The translations under genes and the position numbers were made by a program. From assembly GCA_964630705.1 (NCBI GenBank), contig CAZVZH010000270.1, positions 1-5,533 of the forward strand: a DNA stretch of 5,533 bases, in the 5' to 3' direction. Below the pieces are notes generated by a model. It was given only the letters and a program-made list of their open reading frames with translations. It did no database searches and was not told the DNA's origin. Numbering within the stretch: the first letter of the stretch is position 1; each line of letters begins with the position of its first letter. Below, piece after piece: positions 1 to 5,533 of this stretch. The stretch comes from M3007 sp964630705. GTDB lineage: Bacteria; Bacteroidota; Bacteroidia; Chitinophagales; Saprospiraceae.

Positions 1-26
1 ACTGTGGTGGCGGCCAGATGGTGGCG

Positions 27-43
27 GCGAACGGGCCGTTCGC
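27..43 (-). terminator. Stem-loop just after the DUF1801 gene, possible terminator
   Basis: GCGAACG (27-33) and CGTTCGC (37-43) form a perfect 7-bp stem around a 3-nt loop. On the minus strand the stem begins one base after the TAA stop of the DUF1801 gene (stop at 45-47). The position fits a 3' end hairpin. However, no run of U follows the stem in the minus-strand transcript; the next bases are GC-rich. It is therefore not a classic intrinsic terminator and may be only an RNA 3' stabilising hairpin or chance in GC-rich DNA. Confidence 0.35.
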
Positions 44-44
44 G

Positions 45-500
45 TTACCGCTTCAGGTGGGTTTCATAAATTTCAATCCACTCGTCCACCGTCATTTTTT
101 GCATCAGTTCGGCGATGAGCGCGAAGGGGATGTCGGCAGGCTTTTTAAACCGGATGCAGCTTTTGCCCATGTCGAGTTTGGTTTTGCAGTGTTTGGGGTA
201 TTCGCCCACGAACCACTCCAGCAGTTCTTCTTTGGCGTAGATACCCATGTGGTAGAGCGCAATAAAGTTTTTTTGCGAAGCGATGCCGACGAAGGGCAGG
301 GGTTGTTTGGGGTCGCAGTGGTAGCCGGCCGGGTAAATGTCGTGCGGTACGGCGAAGCCAATCATGCCGTAGCCCATGCTTTCGCGAAAGCCGTCGGGGA
401 TGTTTTCCTGGATGGTTTCGCGCAGGCGGGTGAAGGCTTCCCGGCGGTCTTCGGGGATGGCTGCGATGTATTCGGCGGGGGAGTTGACGTTGTAGGTCAT
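45..500 (-). CDS. DUF1801 (YdhG-like) domain protein
   Basis: This is a complete 151-residue protein with an ATG start and TAA stop. I place it in the DUF1801/YdhG-like family, which is small, cytoplasmic and of unsettled biochemical role (some relatives are annotated as iron-chaperone-like). Recognisable features are an N-terminal helix with YIAAIPEDRREAFTRLRETI (11-30), then IPDGFRESMGYGMIGFAVP (34-52) with the family's usual E-x-M-x-Y-G-M pattern. These are followed by a central strand region (VGIASQKNFIALYHMGIY, 71-88) and a C-terminal G-K-S-C-I-R-F-K-K segment (112-120). Length is normal for the family. There is no signal peptide or membrane segment. A TATCTTTG promoter element lies 31 bp upstream of the start, so it is probably transcribed alone. 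It is separated from the next minus-strand gene upstream by a large inverted repeat. The family call is fairly secure; the function is not known. Confidence 0.85.
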   Translation of the reverse strand: MTYNVNSPAEYIAAIPEDRREAFTRLRETIQENIPDGFRESMGYGMIGFAVPHDIYPAGYHCDPKQPLPFVGIASQKNFIALYHMGIYAKEELLEWFVGEYPKHCKTKLDMGKSCIRFKKPADIPFALIAELMQKMTVDEWIEIYETHLKR

Positions 501-531
501 GGCAGGTGCATTTGTGAAATTTCAATGCCGC

Positions 532-539
532 CAAAGATA
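532..539 (-). promoter_or_regulatory. Candidate Bacteroidota -7 promoter element for the DUF1801 gene
   Basis: Read on the minus strand the bases are TATCTTTG, a full match to the Bacteroidota sigma-A -7 consensus TAnnTTTG. A start of transcription about 6-8 nt downstream would give a leader of roughly 25 nt before the ATG at 500, which is reasonable. I see no TTG-type -33 element at the usual distance; that position (about 558-562) is where the outer end of the large inverted repeat begins. Support is motif and position only. Confidence 0.5.
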
Positions 540-559
540 ATGCGCCCCTGAATGGGATA

Positions 560-748
560 GGAGCGCGGATGACGCGGATTTTTGCGGATAAAAACAGATT
601 TTCTTCGGGAAGAGGCCTTTTTCAAACACATAGGCACATAGAACACATAGATACAACTTTTGAAAATCAAAAACCTATGTGTTCTATGTGCCTATGTGTT
701 TATAAAAAATCTGTGGCTATCTGCAAAAATCCGCGTCGTCCGCGCTCC
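560..748. repeat. Large two-part inverted repeat (intergenic palindromic element)
   Basis: The outer arms 560-602 and 706-748 are reverse complements with 38 of 43 positions matching. The inner arms 624-650 and 675-701 are a perfect 27-bp reverse complement. Between the inner arms, the 24-nt loop contains a further small stem, TTTTGA (658-663), AAA, TCAAAA (667-672). The left arm alone carries an extra mini-hairpin, TCTTC GG GAAGA (602-613), in a 21-nt stretch (603-623) that faces only 4 nt (702-705) on the right. The element holds no convincing gene. It starts 11 bp after the stop-side flank of the membrane-protein gene ends at 769 less a 20-bp spacer, and ends near the DUF1801 promoter. It resembles the dispersed palindromic intergenic elements of some Bacteroidota genomes. 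A MITE-like element or a strong RNA hairpin are both possible. No target-site duplication is visible. Confidence 0.9.
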
Positions 749-768
749 CCCTCGTTGCGACGGGCGGG

Positions 769-1647
769 TCACTGCTTGGCTCGCCGCACCTGAATCGCCT
801 GTGCCAGATCGAAAGCCGGATGTCCGGCATCCGCCAAAATTTTTTGCAACTGGAGTTGGAACGCCGGTGCATCCCCCTGCCCGTCGGCCAGCAAGGCCAG
901 CAACAGGTAACCTTCCGCCTCTTCCGACCAGGGCATGACCTTGCCGGCGGCGATGGCCGTGAAGTCGCGGCTGGCCTGCCGGTATTGTTTCAGGCGAAAA
1001 TGCGCATGTGCGCGCAGGGTCAGGGCGCGCCAGTAGGCCGGGTGGTCGGTGGCGATCGGCTGCAGCAGGGCGACCACGGCATTGAAATCCTGGTTTTTCC
1101 AGGCGGAGAGGCCAACCTCTACCGGATCGTCTGGCGCGGGCTCGGCGCTGCGGAGTGCCTCAAATTCGGGGGGGCGGTACAGCTCTGTTGCCAGCGCGAG
1201 TTGGCGGTTCGCGGGGGCGGTTGGTTTAGCGGGAGCCGCACCGGGCGGCGTATGCGTCGCTTGCGGCGGGGGGGTATCGGGCATGGGCGCCGGCTTCGGG
1301 GCGGACTTTATTTCGGCGGGCGGCGCAGCTTCTGCCGGATCGGCGGCCGGCCATGCCCGGTAGATCAACGCAAGGGTCGTGAGCAGCGTCAGCGCCGCCA
1401 ACAACCAGTAGAGCCGGTATTTTTTCCAGGGGACAGGCGTTTCGACCTGCAATTTTTTCATGTGCTCCCGGATCGTATCGGCAATCAGTGCTTCCGACAC
1501 TTCGAACTCCAGCCGGCGCAATTCGGTTTCGCGGGCAAGGGCCGGGTCGGCGGCCAGTGCCTTTTCGAAGGCCGTGCGTTCGGCGGCGGAGAGCCGGTTG
1601 GTCAGGTAGGCTTCGATTTGCCCGTAAAAGTTACCCTCCGTGTTCAT
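769..1647 (-). CDS. Membrane anti-sigma-like protein with periplasmic TPR-like region
   Basis: This is a complete 292-residue protein starting at ATG 1647. Residues 9-50 (IEAYLTNRLSAAERTAFEKA, then L-x-x-DPALARE-x-ELRRLEFEV) have the Y-L-x-x-x-L-S-x-x-E-x-x-x-FE-x-x-L-x-x-DP pattern of zinc-less anti-sigma domains common in Bacteroidota. The protein has no cysteine at all, so it cannot be a classical zinc-binding HxxxCxxC anti-sigma factor. One transmembrane segment lies at about 79-96 (LYWLLAALTLLTTLALIY), preceded by basic residues (KKYR). This predicts the N-terminus in the cytoplasm and the rest in the periplasm. Residues 100-148 are a Pro/Ala-rich linker. Residues 175-285 are helical and TPR-like (for example YWRALTLRAHAHFRLKQYRQ). 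The start overlaps the end of the sigma gene by 17 nt, implying co-transcription and probably translational coupling. Inference: it holds the sigma factor at the membrane and senses a periplasmic signal through the TPR part. A plain TPR membrane protein is the alternative. Confidence 0.75.
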   Translation of the reverse strand: MNTEGNFYGQIEAYLTNRLSAAERTAFEKALAADPALARETELRRLEFEVSEALIADTIREHMKKLQVETPVPWKKYRLYWLLAALTLLTTLALIYRAWPAADPAEAAPPAEIKSAPKPAPMPDTPPPQATHTPPGAAPAKPTAPANRQLALATELYRPPEFEALRSAEPAPDDPVEVGLSAWKNQDFNAVVALLQPIATDHPAYWRALTLRAHAHFRLKQYRQASRDFTAIAAGKVMPWSEEAEGYLLLALLADGQGDAPAFQLQLQKILADAGHPAFDLAQAIQVRRAKQ

Positions 1648-2311
1648 CGTTGAGCGGTAGGTCGAGTTGTTCGAGAATATCGCGGCGGCCGAGTACGAAA
1701 GCGCGGAATTTTTCCCGGCACCGGTAGGTATATTTTTTGGCCATTTCGGGGCTGCTGAGGTTTAGTTCGCGGGCGATTTCCTCATTGCTGAGGGAAAGTT
1801 TGTACAGTTCGAGCACTTTTTTGCAGTGGTCGCCGAGCAACTTCAGGATATCGTCGATCATGGTTTTCCGTTCGTGTTGAAGCGCGATTTGTTCGGGGTG
1901 GTTGGTATCGGGGCGGTCGTATTCGGGGGGCAGGCTCGACGGCCGGACATTGCGCCGGCGGTTGAACCAGTACTGTTTGGCGATGCCGAAAAAATACGTT
2001 TTCAAACGGCTGTTTCCCTGGAAGCGGGCTTCCCGGATGTTGCGGTCGAACAGGATGAGGGTTTCCTGAAAAACGTCTTCGCCGGCCGGGGCGTCGCCGC
2101 CTTCCTGCTGCACATGCCGAAGCACCCATTCGCGCCAGCCGGAGTGCCGGTAGAGGTAGGTAAAAATTGCTTCCCGCTGCCGGATGCTGCCGAGCAGGGC
2201 TTGGGTGATCTGTTCGTCGGTCAGGCCGGCCGGATGCTTCAACGCTTGGTCATTAGTTCGGGAAAGTGTGGTAAGGTACCCCGGGAATTTTTTTCGGGAA
2301 ACAGGCAACAA
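1631..2311 (-). CDS. ECF-like sigma-70 family RNA polymerase sigma factor
   Basis: The maximal reading frame gives 226 residues. Region 2 spans about 45-120, with the region 2.2 signature EDVFQETLILFDRNI (78-92) and the promoter-melting/-10 part LKTYFFGIAKQYWFNRRR (103-120). Region 4 spans about 150-206, with a helix-turn-helix at SNEEIARELNLSSPEMAKK (175-193). There is no sigma region 1 or 3, as expected for ECF (group IV) factors. No in-frame ATG exists near the N-terminus. TTG at 2311 or 2308 is the longest choice; TTG at 2242 (starting ..KHPAGLTDEQI) is a shorter option. The shorter one fits better if the TAAATTTG promoter at 2319-2326 is real, because that promoter would begin transcription at about 2311. 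The gene overlaps the downstream anti-sigma-like gene and diverges from the CHAT gene. The sigma call is secure; its regulon is unknown, with the divergent CHAT gene an obvious candidate. Confidence 0.88.
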   Translation of the reverse strand: MLPVSRKKFPGYLTTLSRTNDQALKHPAGLTDEQITQALLGSIRQREAIFTYLYRHSGWREWVLRHVQQEGGDAPAGEDVFQETLILFDRNIREARFQGNSRLKTYFFGIAKQYWFNRRRNVRPSSLPPEYDRPDTNHPEQIALQHERKTMIDDILKLLGDHCKKVLELYKLSLSNEEIARELNLSSPEMAKKYTYRCREKFRAFVLGRRDILEQLDLPLNDEHGG

Positions 2312-2477
2312 GTGCCGGCAAATTTAAACGATTATTGTGTAGCGTTTTTACTGACTTTTTCAAGCCCTGAACGGGACAATCCACCGCGCTTCTTTTCACC
2401 CGAAAAACTGAACGGCCAGGGTACGTTGCTGCTTTTAGCCGAACTAGAAGCGTATTTAAAATTTTAAAAATCGCCAG
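2312..2477. other. Divergent intergenic control region between the sigma operon and the CHAT gene
   Basis: This 166-bp region lies between two divergent transcription units and has no convincing gene. It contains the minus-strand TAAATTTG element, two direct copies of CTGAACGG (2367-2374 and 2408-2415, 41 bp apart), and a perfect 14-bp AT palindrome TTTAAAATTTTAAA (2455-2468) ending 9 bp before the CHAT start. No plus-strand TAnnTTTG was found. The CHAT gene may therefore use an alternative-sigma promoter, possibly the neighbouring ECF factor's, but I cannot define one. Confidence 0.45.
2319..2326 (-). promoter_or_regulatory. Candidate Bacteroidota -7 promoter element for the sigma/anti-sigma operon
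   Basis: On the minus strand the bases read TAAATTTG, a full match to TAnnTTTG. The element lies 7 bp before the first possible TTG start of the sigma gene (2311), so it implies either a leaderless transcript or, more likely, a start further in (TTG 2242, leader about 70 nt). No TTG -33 element is seen at the usual distance. An 8-mer of this degeneracy can occur by chance, so this is tentative. Confidence 0.35.
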
Positions 2478-5400
2478 ATGCAAAAACGAATACTACCGGC
2501 CATCGCGCAGCAGTGCAACACCTGGTTCGGACGGCTCTTTTTGGGGCTTCTCCTGCAAGTGAATACCCTTGCAGGGCAAACCGACACCCCCGCGCTTCCC
2601 GACACTGCCCAAGCCGGCGCTTGGCTGAAAATGACTCAATCGTTCAACACTGCCGCCCAATACGACAGCGCCCAGTGGTATGGCGAAAAATCACTGGAAG
2701 TTTTCGAGACCGCACTCGGCCCTACCAGCCCGCAGGCTGCCGCTTGCCACGACGCGCTGAGCCTCACTTTTTTTTACAAACGGCAAGGAAAAAAAGCCCA
2801 GTGGCACGCCGAGCAATTCTTGCGCATCCGGCAGGCCAAGCCCGACCCTACGCCTGGCGAACTGGCCTTTGCCTACAACCGCTTGGGCCTGACCTACTAC
2901 ATCCAGTCGCGTTGGGATTCTGCCTGTGTGTGTTACCAACAGGCTTTCGACCTGTGGCAAACAGCCCCGGAAAAATTCAAACGCTCGTTGGCCGACGCCC
3001 GAAAAAATCTCGCAGCCTGCGCCTCGGTAGCCGGCAACGACGACGAAGCGCTCCGCCTCTACCGCGAGGTGCTTCCTTTTTTTACTGCTCAAAACGACAG
3101 CCTGCAACTCGCCGGCGTACACTACAGCCTGGGCCGAGTTTTCCAGGTCAAAGGCAACGCCCGGGCCGCGGCAGACGCTTACGAACGCTCAATTGTACTG
3201 CTTAACCCTGCCCATCCCAAACACCTCGATCAACTGGCCGCCAGCCTGAACAACCTCGGCGGCGTATTTCTTTACGACGGCTGGCTCGAAAAAGCAGTGG
3301 TAAAATATCAGCAGGCCTTGTCGATCTGGCTGCAGCTGTACGGCGAAAACTACCGCTATGTCGCCATGACGCACGGCAATATTGCTACCGCGCTCCGGTT
3401 CAGCGAGCCCAAGACAGCAAAATGGCACGCGCAGAAGGCCATCTCCATTTACGAGCAAATTAAAAACTATCCGGCGGCCGAACTGGCGGAAGCCTGGCAA
3501 ACGATGGGCAACGTTGAAACTGCAAGCCAGCAGCCCGACGCAGCCCGCCAAAGTTTCGAAAAGGCGCTTGGGCTCCAACCCGCCCAGGCGAACAAATGCG
3601 ATATCCTACTCAACCTCGGCGGTTTGTACAAGGACTCAGCACCCGATTCTGCCTTGGCCTACTACCGCAAAGCGCTCGATGAAGCCAATGCCTTCCGGCT
3701 GCCACAGGTGAATTACGTGCGGGCTCATATTTTCCAAAGCCTCTCCATCCAACTCATTCGGCGAGGCGCATTTGAGGAAGCCAGACAGCTGCTCGACTCT
3801 ATGCTGGTCGCTACCGGTTACAATGGCCGCAGCCTGCAAGAGGCGGCCTACCCCTACCTCGTGCTGGCGGCGACAAGCGAGGCGGCCAACCTGGAACGCT
3901 TGCAGTACCTCCAAACAGGCCAGCTGGCCAACTTGTACCGGAGCGATTCGCTGTTTCGGGTGCATGCCGGCCATTGGTCCGAATGGCGCCAAAGAACGCT
4001 CGAAACCGGCCAGAGCGAGGAATTCGCCCGGGAAGCCCACCGGGTAGCTGAATCGGCCATCGGTACCAATTGGCTCCTGCACCAGCATACCAATGAAACG
4101 CGACATGTCGCCGAAGCCTTCGGACAAGCAGAAGCCGCCCGCGCAGCCCGGCTGCTCGAAAACCTGCGCCAGTCGCGCGCCCTGCAATTTTCGGGCCTCC
4201 CAGACAGCCTGCTCGATGCGGAAAGCGCGCTGGCCGCAGATTTGACTTATTGGGAAAAAAAGCGCTGGCAAGCTGCGCAAACCAGCCCAGAAGCAGCCGC
4301 CCCGGCAGAGGCCATGCTGGCCGGCTTGTTTCAAAAAAAAGCCGAATTGCAAGCGACGCTGGAGCAACGCTACCCGCAGTACTACGCTTTCAAATATGAC
4401 CTGCGCACCGAATCGGTGGCCGCCATCCAAAACGAACTGCTTTACCCCGATATGGCCCTCGTGGAATACTTCGTGGGCGACAGCGCAATTTTCATTTTTA
4501 CCATCGGCAAACAGGTTTATTCCATGCTGGAAGTGAAAAAAGACTTTCCGCTGGAGCAATGGGTGAGCGAATTGCGCGCCGGGCTGACCGCCTTTCACAC
4601 CGACCCGGCCATGGCCCTGCACTACGATTCCCTCTCCGGGTTGTACGCGCAGGCGGCTTCCAATATTTATGAAAAACTCGTGGCGCCCATCGCCGAAAAA
4701 CTACCTGCAAAAGTCATTTTTATCCCCGACGGCGTGCTGGGCTACGTGCCTTTCGAAGCCCTGCTGGTGGAAAAACCCGATAACCCCACCCGCTGGCCGC
4801 AACACCACTACCTGATCAACGACCACAGCGTGAGCTATTGCTACTCTGCGACCATGTTGCGCGAGATGTTGTTCCGAAAACACCAGCAAACGCCCAGCCT
4901 GAGCTTTCTCGGTTTCGCTCCGCACTTCGACGGCGACACCAGCCTGCTGGCCAGGCTCTTTCCTTACGCCGACGATATGCGCGGCAAGGCGCCCCTGCCG
5001 CTCCCGCATTCCGGCGAAGAGGTGTTTCGCATCGCCCGCTTCCTCAAGGGCCAGGCTCTGATCGGCGCCGATGCCTCCAAAACGGCTTTTCTGGAAAATG
5101 CCGCCCAAGCAAGGATACTACACCTCGCCACCCACGGCGAAGCCAACGACCGCGCCGGCGACTATTGTTTTCTGCTCTTCGGCAACCAAGAGGACAGTTC
5201 CCAAATCGACATTCTCTACGCCCGCGACCTCTACAACCTCCAACTCAACGCCGATCTCGTCACCCTCTCGGCCTGCGAAACCGGCATCGGTCAGCTTCAG
5301 GGCGGCGAAGGCATCATTTCGATTGCCCGCGCCTTCGCCTACGCCGGCGCTAAAAGCATCGTCACCTCGTTGTGGTCGGTCAGCGACTCGAAAACCAAAG

Positions 5401-5533
5401 ACCTGATGCTCGATTTTTACCGCAACCTGCGCAAAGGCATGCTGAAAGACGAGGCGCTACGGCAAGCCAAACTCGACTACCTCAAACGCAACCGCGGACA
5501 GGCGGCGCACCCGTTTTATTGGGCGGGGTTTGT
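2478..5533 (+). CDS. Exported TPR-CHAT (caspase-like) protease, C-terminus beyond the window
   Basis: The frame opens at ATG 2478, the only start available since TAA precedes it at 2457-2459. It is unbroken for 1018 residues to the window end. Residues 1-32 look like a signal peptide: basic QKR, a hydrophobic core LFLGLLLQV (20-28), and cleavage likely after TLA (30-32). About 50-540 is a TPR array; the clearest units are near 131 (YNRLGLTYYIQSRWDSACVC), 212 (VHYSLGRVFQVKGNARAAAD) and 253 (SLNNLGGVFLYDGWLEKAVV). A helical connector (about 540-650) precedes the CHAT domain (654-1018). Its landmarks are IPDGVLGYVPFEALL (749-763), HSGEEV (844-849), catalytic His886 in HLATHG, catalytic Cys933 in LSACETG, then GGEGIISIARAF (942-953), SLWSVSD (964-970) and HPFYWAGF (1011-1018). 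CHAT proteins are caspase-like cysteine proteases, and here both catalytic residues are present. Little is missing from the domain; a C-terminal membrane helix could follow outside the window. The substrate is unknown; the TPRs probably bind a partner. Confidence 0.93.
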   Translation, partial: MQKRILPAIAQQCNTWFGRLFLGLLLQVNTLAGQTDTPALPDTAQAGAWLKMTQSFNTAAQYDSAQWYGEKSLEVFETALGPTSPQAAACHDALSLTFFYKRQGKKAQWHAEQFLRIRQAKPDPTPGELAFAYNRLGLTYYIQSRWDSACVCYQQAFDLWQTAPEKFKRSLADARKNLAACASVAGNDDEALRLYREVLPFFTAQNDSLQLAGVHYSLGRVFQVKGNARAAADAYERSIVLLNPAHPKHLDQLAASLNNLGGVFLYDGWLEKAVVKYQQALSIWLQLYGENYRYVAMTHGNIATALRFSEPKTAKWHAQKAISIYEQIKNYPAAELAEAWQTMGNVETASQQPDAARQSFEKALGLQPAQANKCDILLNLGGLYKDSAPDSALAYYRKALDEANAFRLPQVNYVRAHIFQSLSIQLIRRGAFEEARQLLDSMLVATGYNGRSLQEAAYPYLVLAATSEAANLERLQYLQTGQLANLYRSDSLFRVHAGHWSEWRQRTLETGQSEEFAREAHRVAESAIGTNWLLHQHTNETRHVAEAFGQAEAARAARLLENLRQSRALQFSGLPDSLLDAESALAADLTYWEKKRWQAAQTSPEAAAPAEAMLAGLFQKKAELQATLEQRYPQYYAFKYDLRTESVAAIQNELLYPDMALVEYFVGDSAIFIFTIGKQVYSMLEVKKDFPLEQWVSELRAGLTAFHTDPAMALHYDSLSGLYAQAASNIYEKLVAPIAEKLPAKVIFIPDGVLGYVPFEALLVEKPDNPTRWPQHHYLINDHSVSYCYSATMLREMLFRKHQQTPSLSFLGFAPHFDGDTSLLARLFPYADDMRGKAPLPLPHSGEEVFRIARFLKGQALIGADASKTAFLENAAQARILHLATHGEANDRAGDYCFLLFGNQEDSSQIDILYARDLYNLQLNADLVTLSACETGIGQLQGGEGIISIARAFAYAGAKSIVTSLWSVSDSKTKDLMLDFYRNLRKGMLKDEALRQAKLDYLKRNRGQAAHPFYWAGF

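Noticed and set aside
560..748. CRISPR array
   Set aside because: The repeated CACATAG units are 7 bp, only 1-2 bp apart and mirrored, with no spacers; this is a palindrome, and no cas genes are present despite the CHAT protein.
569..938. Two short plus-strand frames reading through the inverted repeat
   Set aside because: Their translations simply follow the palindrome and then the antisense of the membrane-protein gene; no domain is seen.
820..1653. Plus-strand open frame of 277 codons
   Set aside because: It is antisense to the membrane anti-sigma-like gene; its translation is low-complexity Gly/Arg-rich without domain features, typical of a shadow frame.
1826..2467. Plus-strand open frame of 213 codons running into the divergent intergenic region
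   Set aside because: It is antisense to the well-supported sigma factor, has no recognisable domain, and would read through the divergent control region.
2253..2483. Minus-strand frame of 76 codons covering the region between the sigma and CHAT genes
   Set aside because: It overlaps the start of both real genes, has no motif and no promoter of its own.
2768..4340. Homopolymer runs in the CHAT gene (T8 at 2768-2775, A7 at 2789-2795, A7 at 4255-4261, A8 at 4333-4340) as possible phase-variation sites
   Set aside because: The runs encode ordinary Phe-Phe and Lys-Lys pairs, the frame is intact across all of them, and they are scattered rather than near the start, so no switching is indicated.
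3636..4622. Long minus-strand open frame of 328 codons
   Set aside because: It lies opposite the TPR region of the CHAT gene, whose plus-strand frame is unbroken and has clear family motifs. The minus frame shows no recognisable domain and is a by-product of GC-rich coding bias.

Overview
The window most likely comes from a member of the Bacteroidota, probably a Saprospiria-type lineage (Haliscomenobacter/Lewinella relatives). The reasons are two upstream sites matching the Bacteroidota -7 promoter consensus TAnnTTTG, no Shine-Dalgarno sequences before the starts, and an ECF sigma factor next to a TPR-CHAT protein, a pairing I associate with that group. The lineage is an inference from pattern and recalled family knowledge; no search was possible.

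Layout. At the left end (45-500, minus strand) is a small DUF1801-family protein with a candidate promoter just upstream and a stem-loop just after its stop. Positions 501-768 hold no gene but contain a striking imperfect inverted repeat of about 189 bp (560-748). It has a perfect 27-bp inner stem made of three CACATAG units and a 43-bp outer stem with 5 mismatches. Next, on the minus strand, are two overlapping genes: an ECF-like sigma-70 factor (1631-2311) and a single-pass membrane protein (769-1647). The latter has a zinc-less anti-sigma-like N-terminus, a Pro/Ala-rich linker and a TPR-like C-terminal part. A 166-bp divergent intergenic region (2312-2477) separates them from a large plus-strand gene (2478 to beyond 5533). 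That gene encodes a protein with a predicted export signal, an array of TPRs and a C-terminal CHAT caspase-like protease domain with its His/Cys dyad intact. The reading frame is still open at the window end.

How the genes may work together (inference). The sigma factor and membrane protein look like a cell-surface signalling pair: the cytoplasmic N-terminus holds the sigma factor and the periplasmic TPR part senses a partner. The divergent CHAT-TPR protein is a candidate target of the sigma factor, a candidate protease acting on the pair, or both. The DUF1801 gene lies beyond the inverted repeat, has its own candidate promoter and is probably unrelated to the module.
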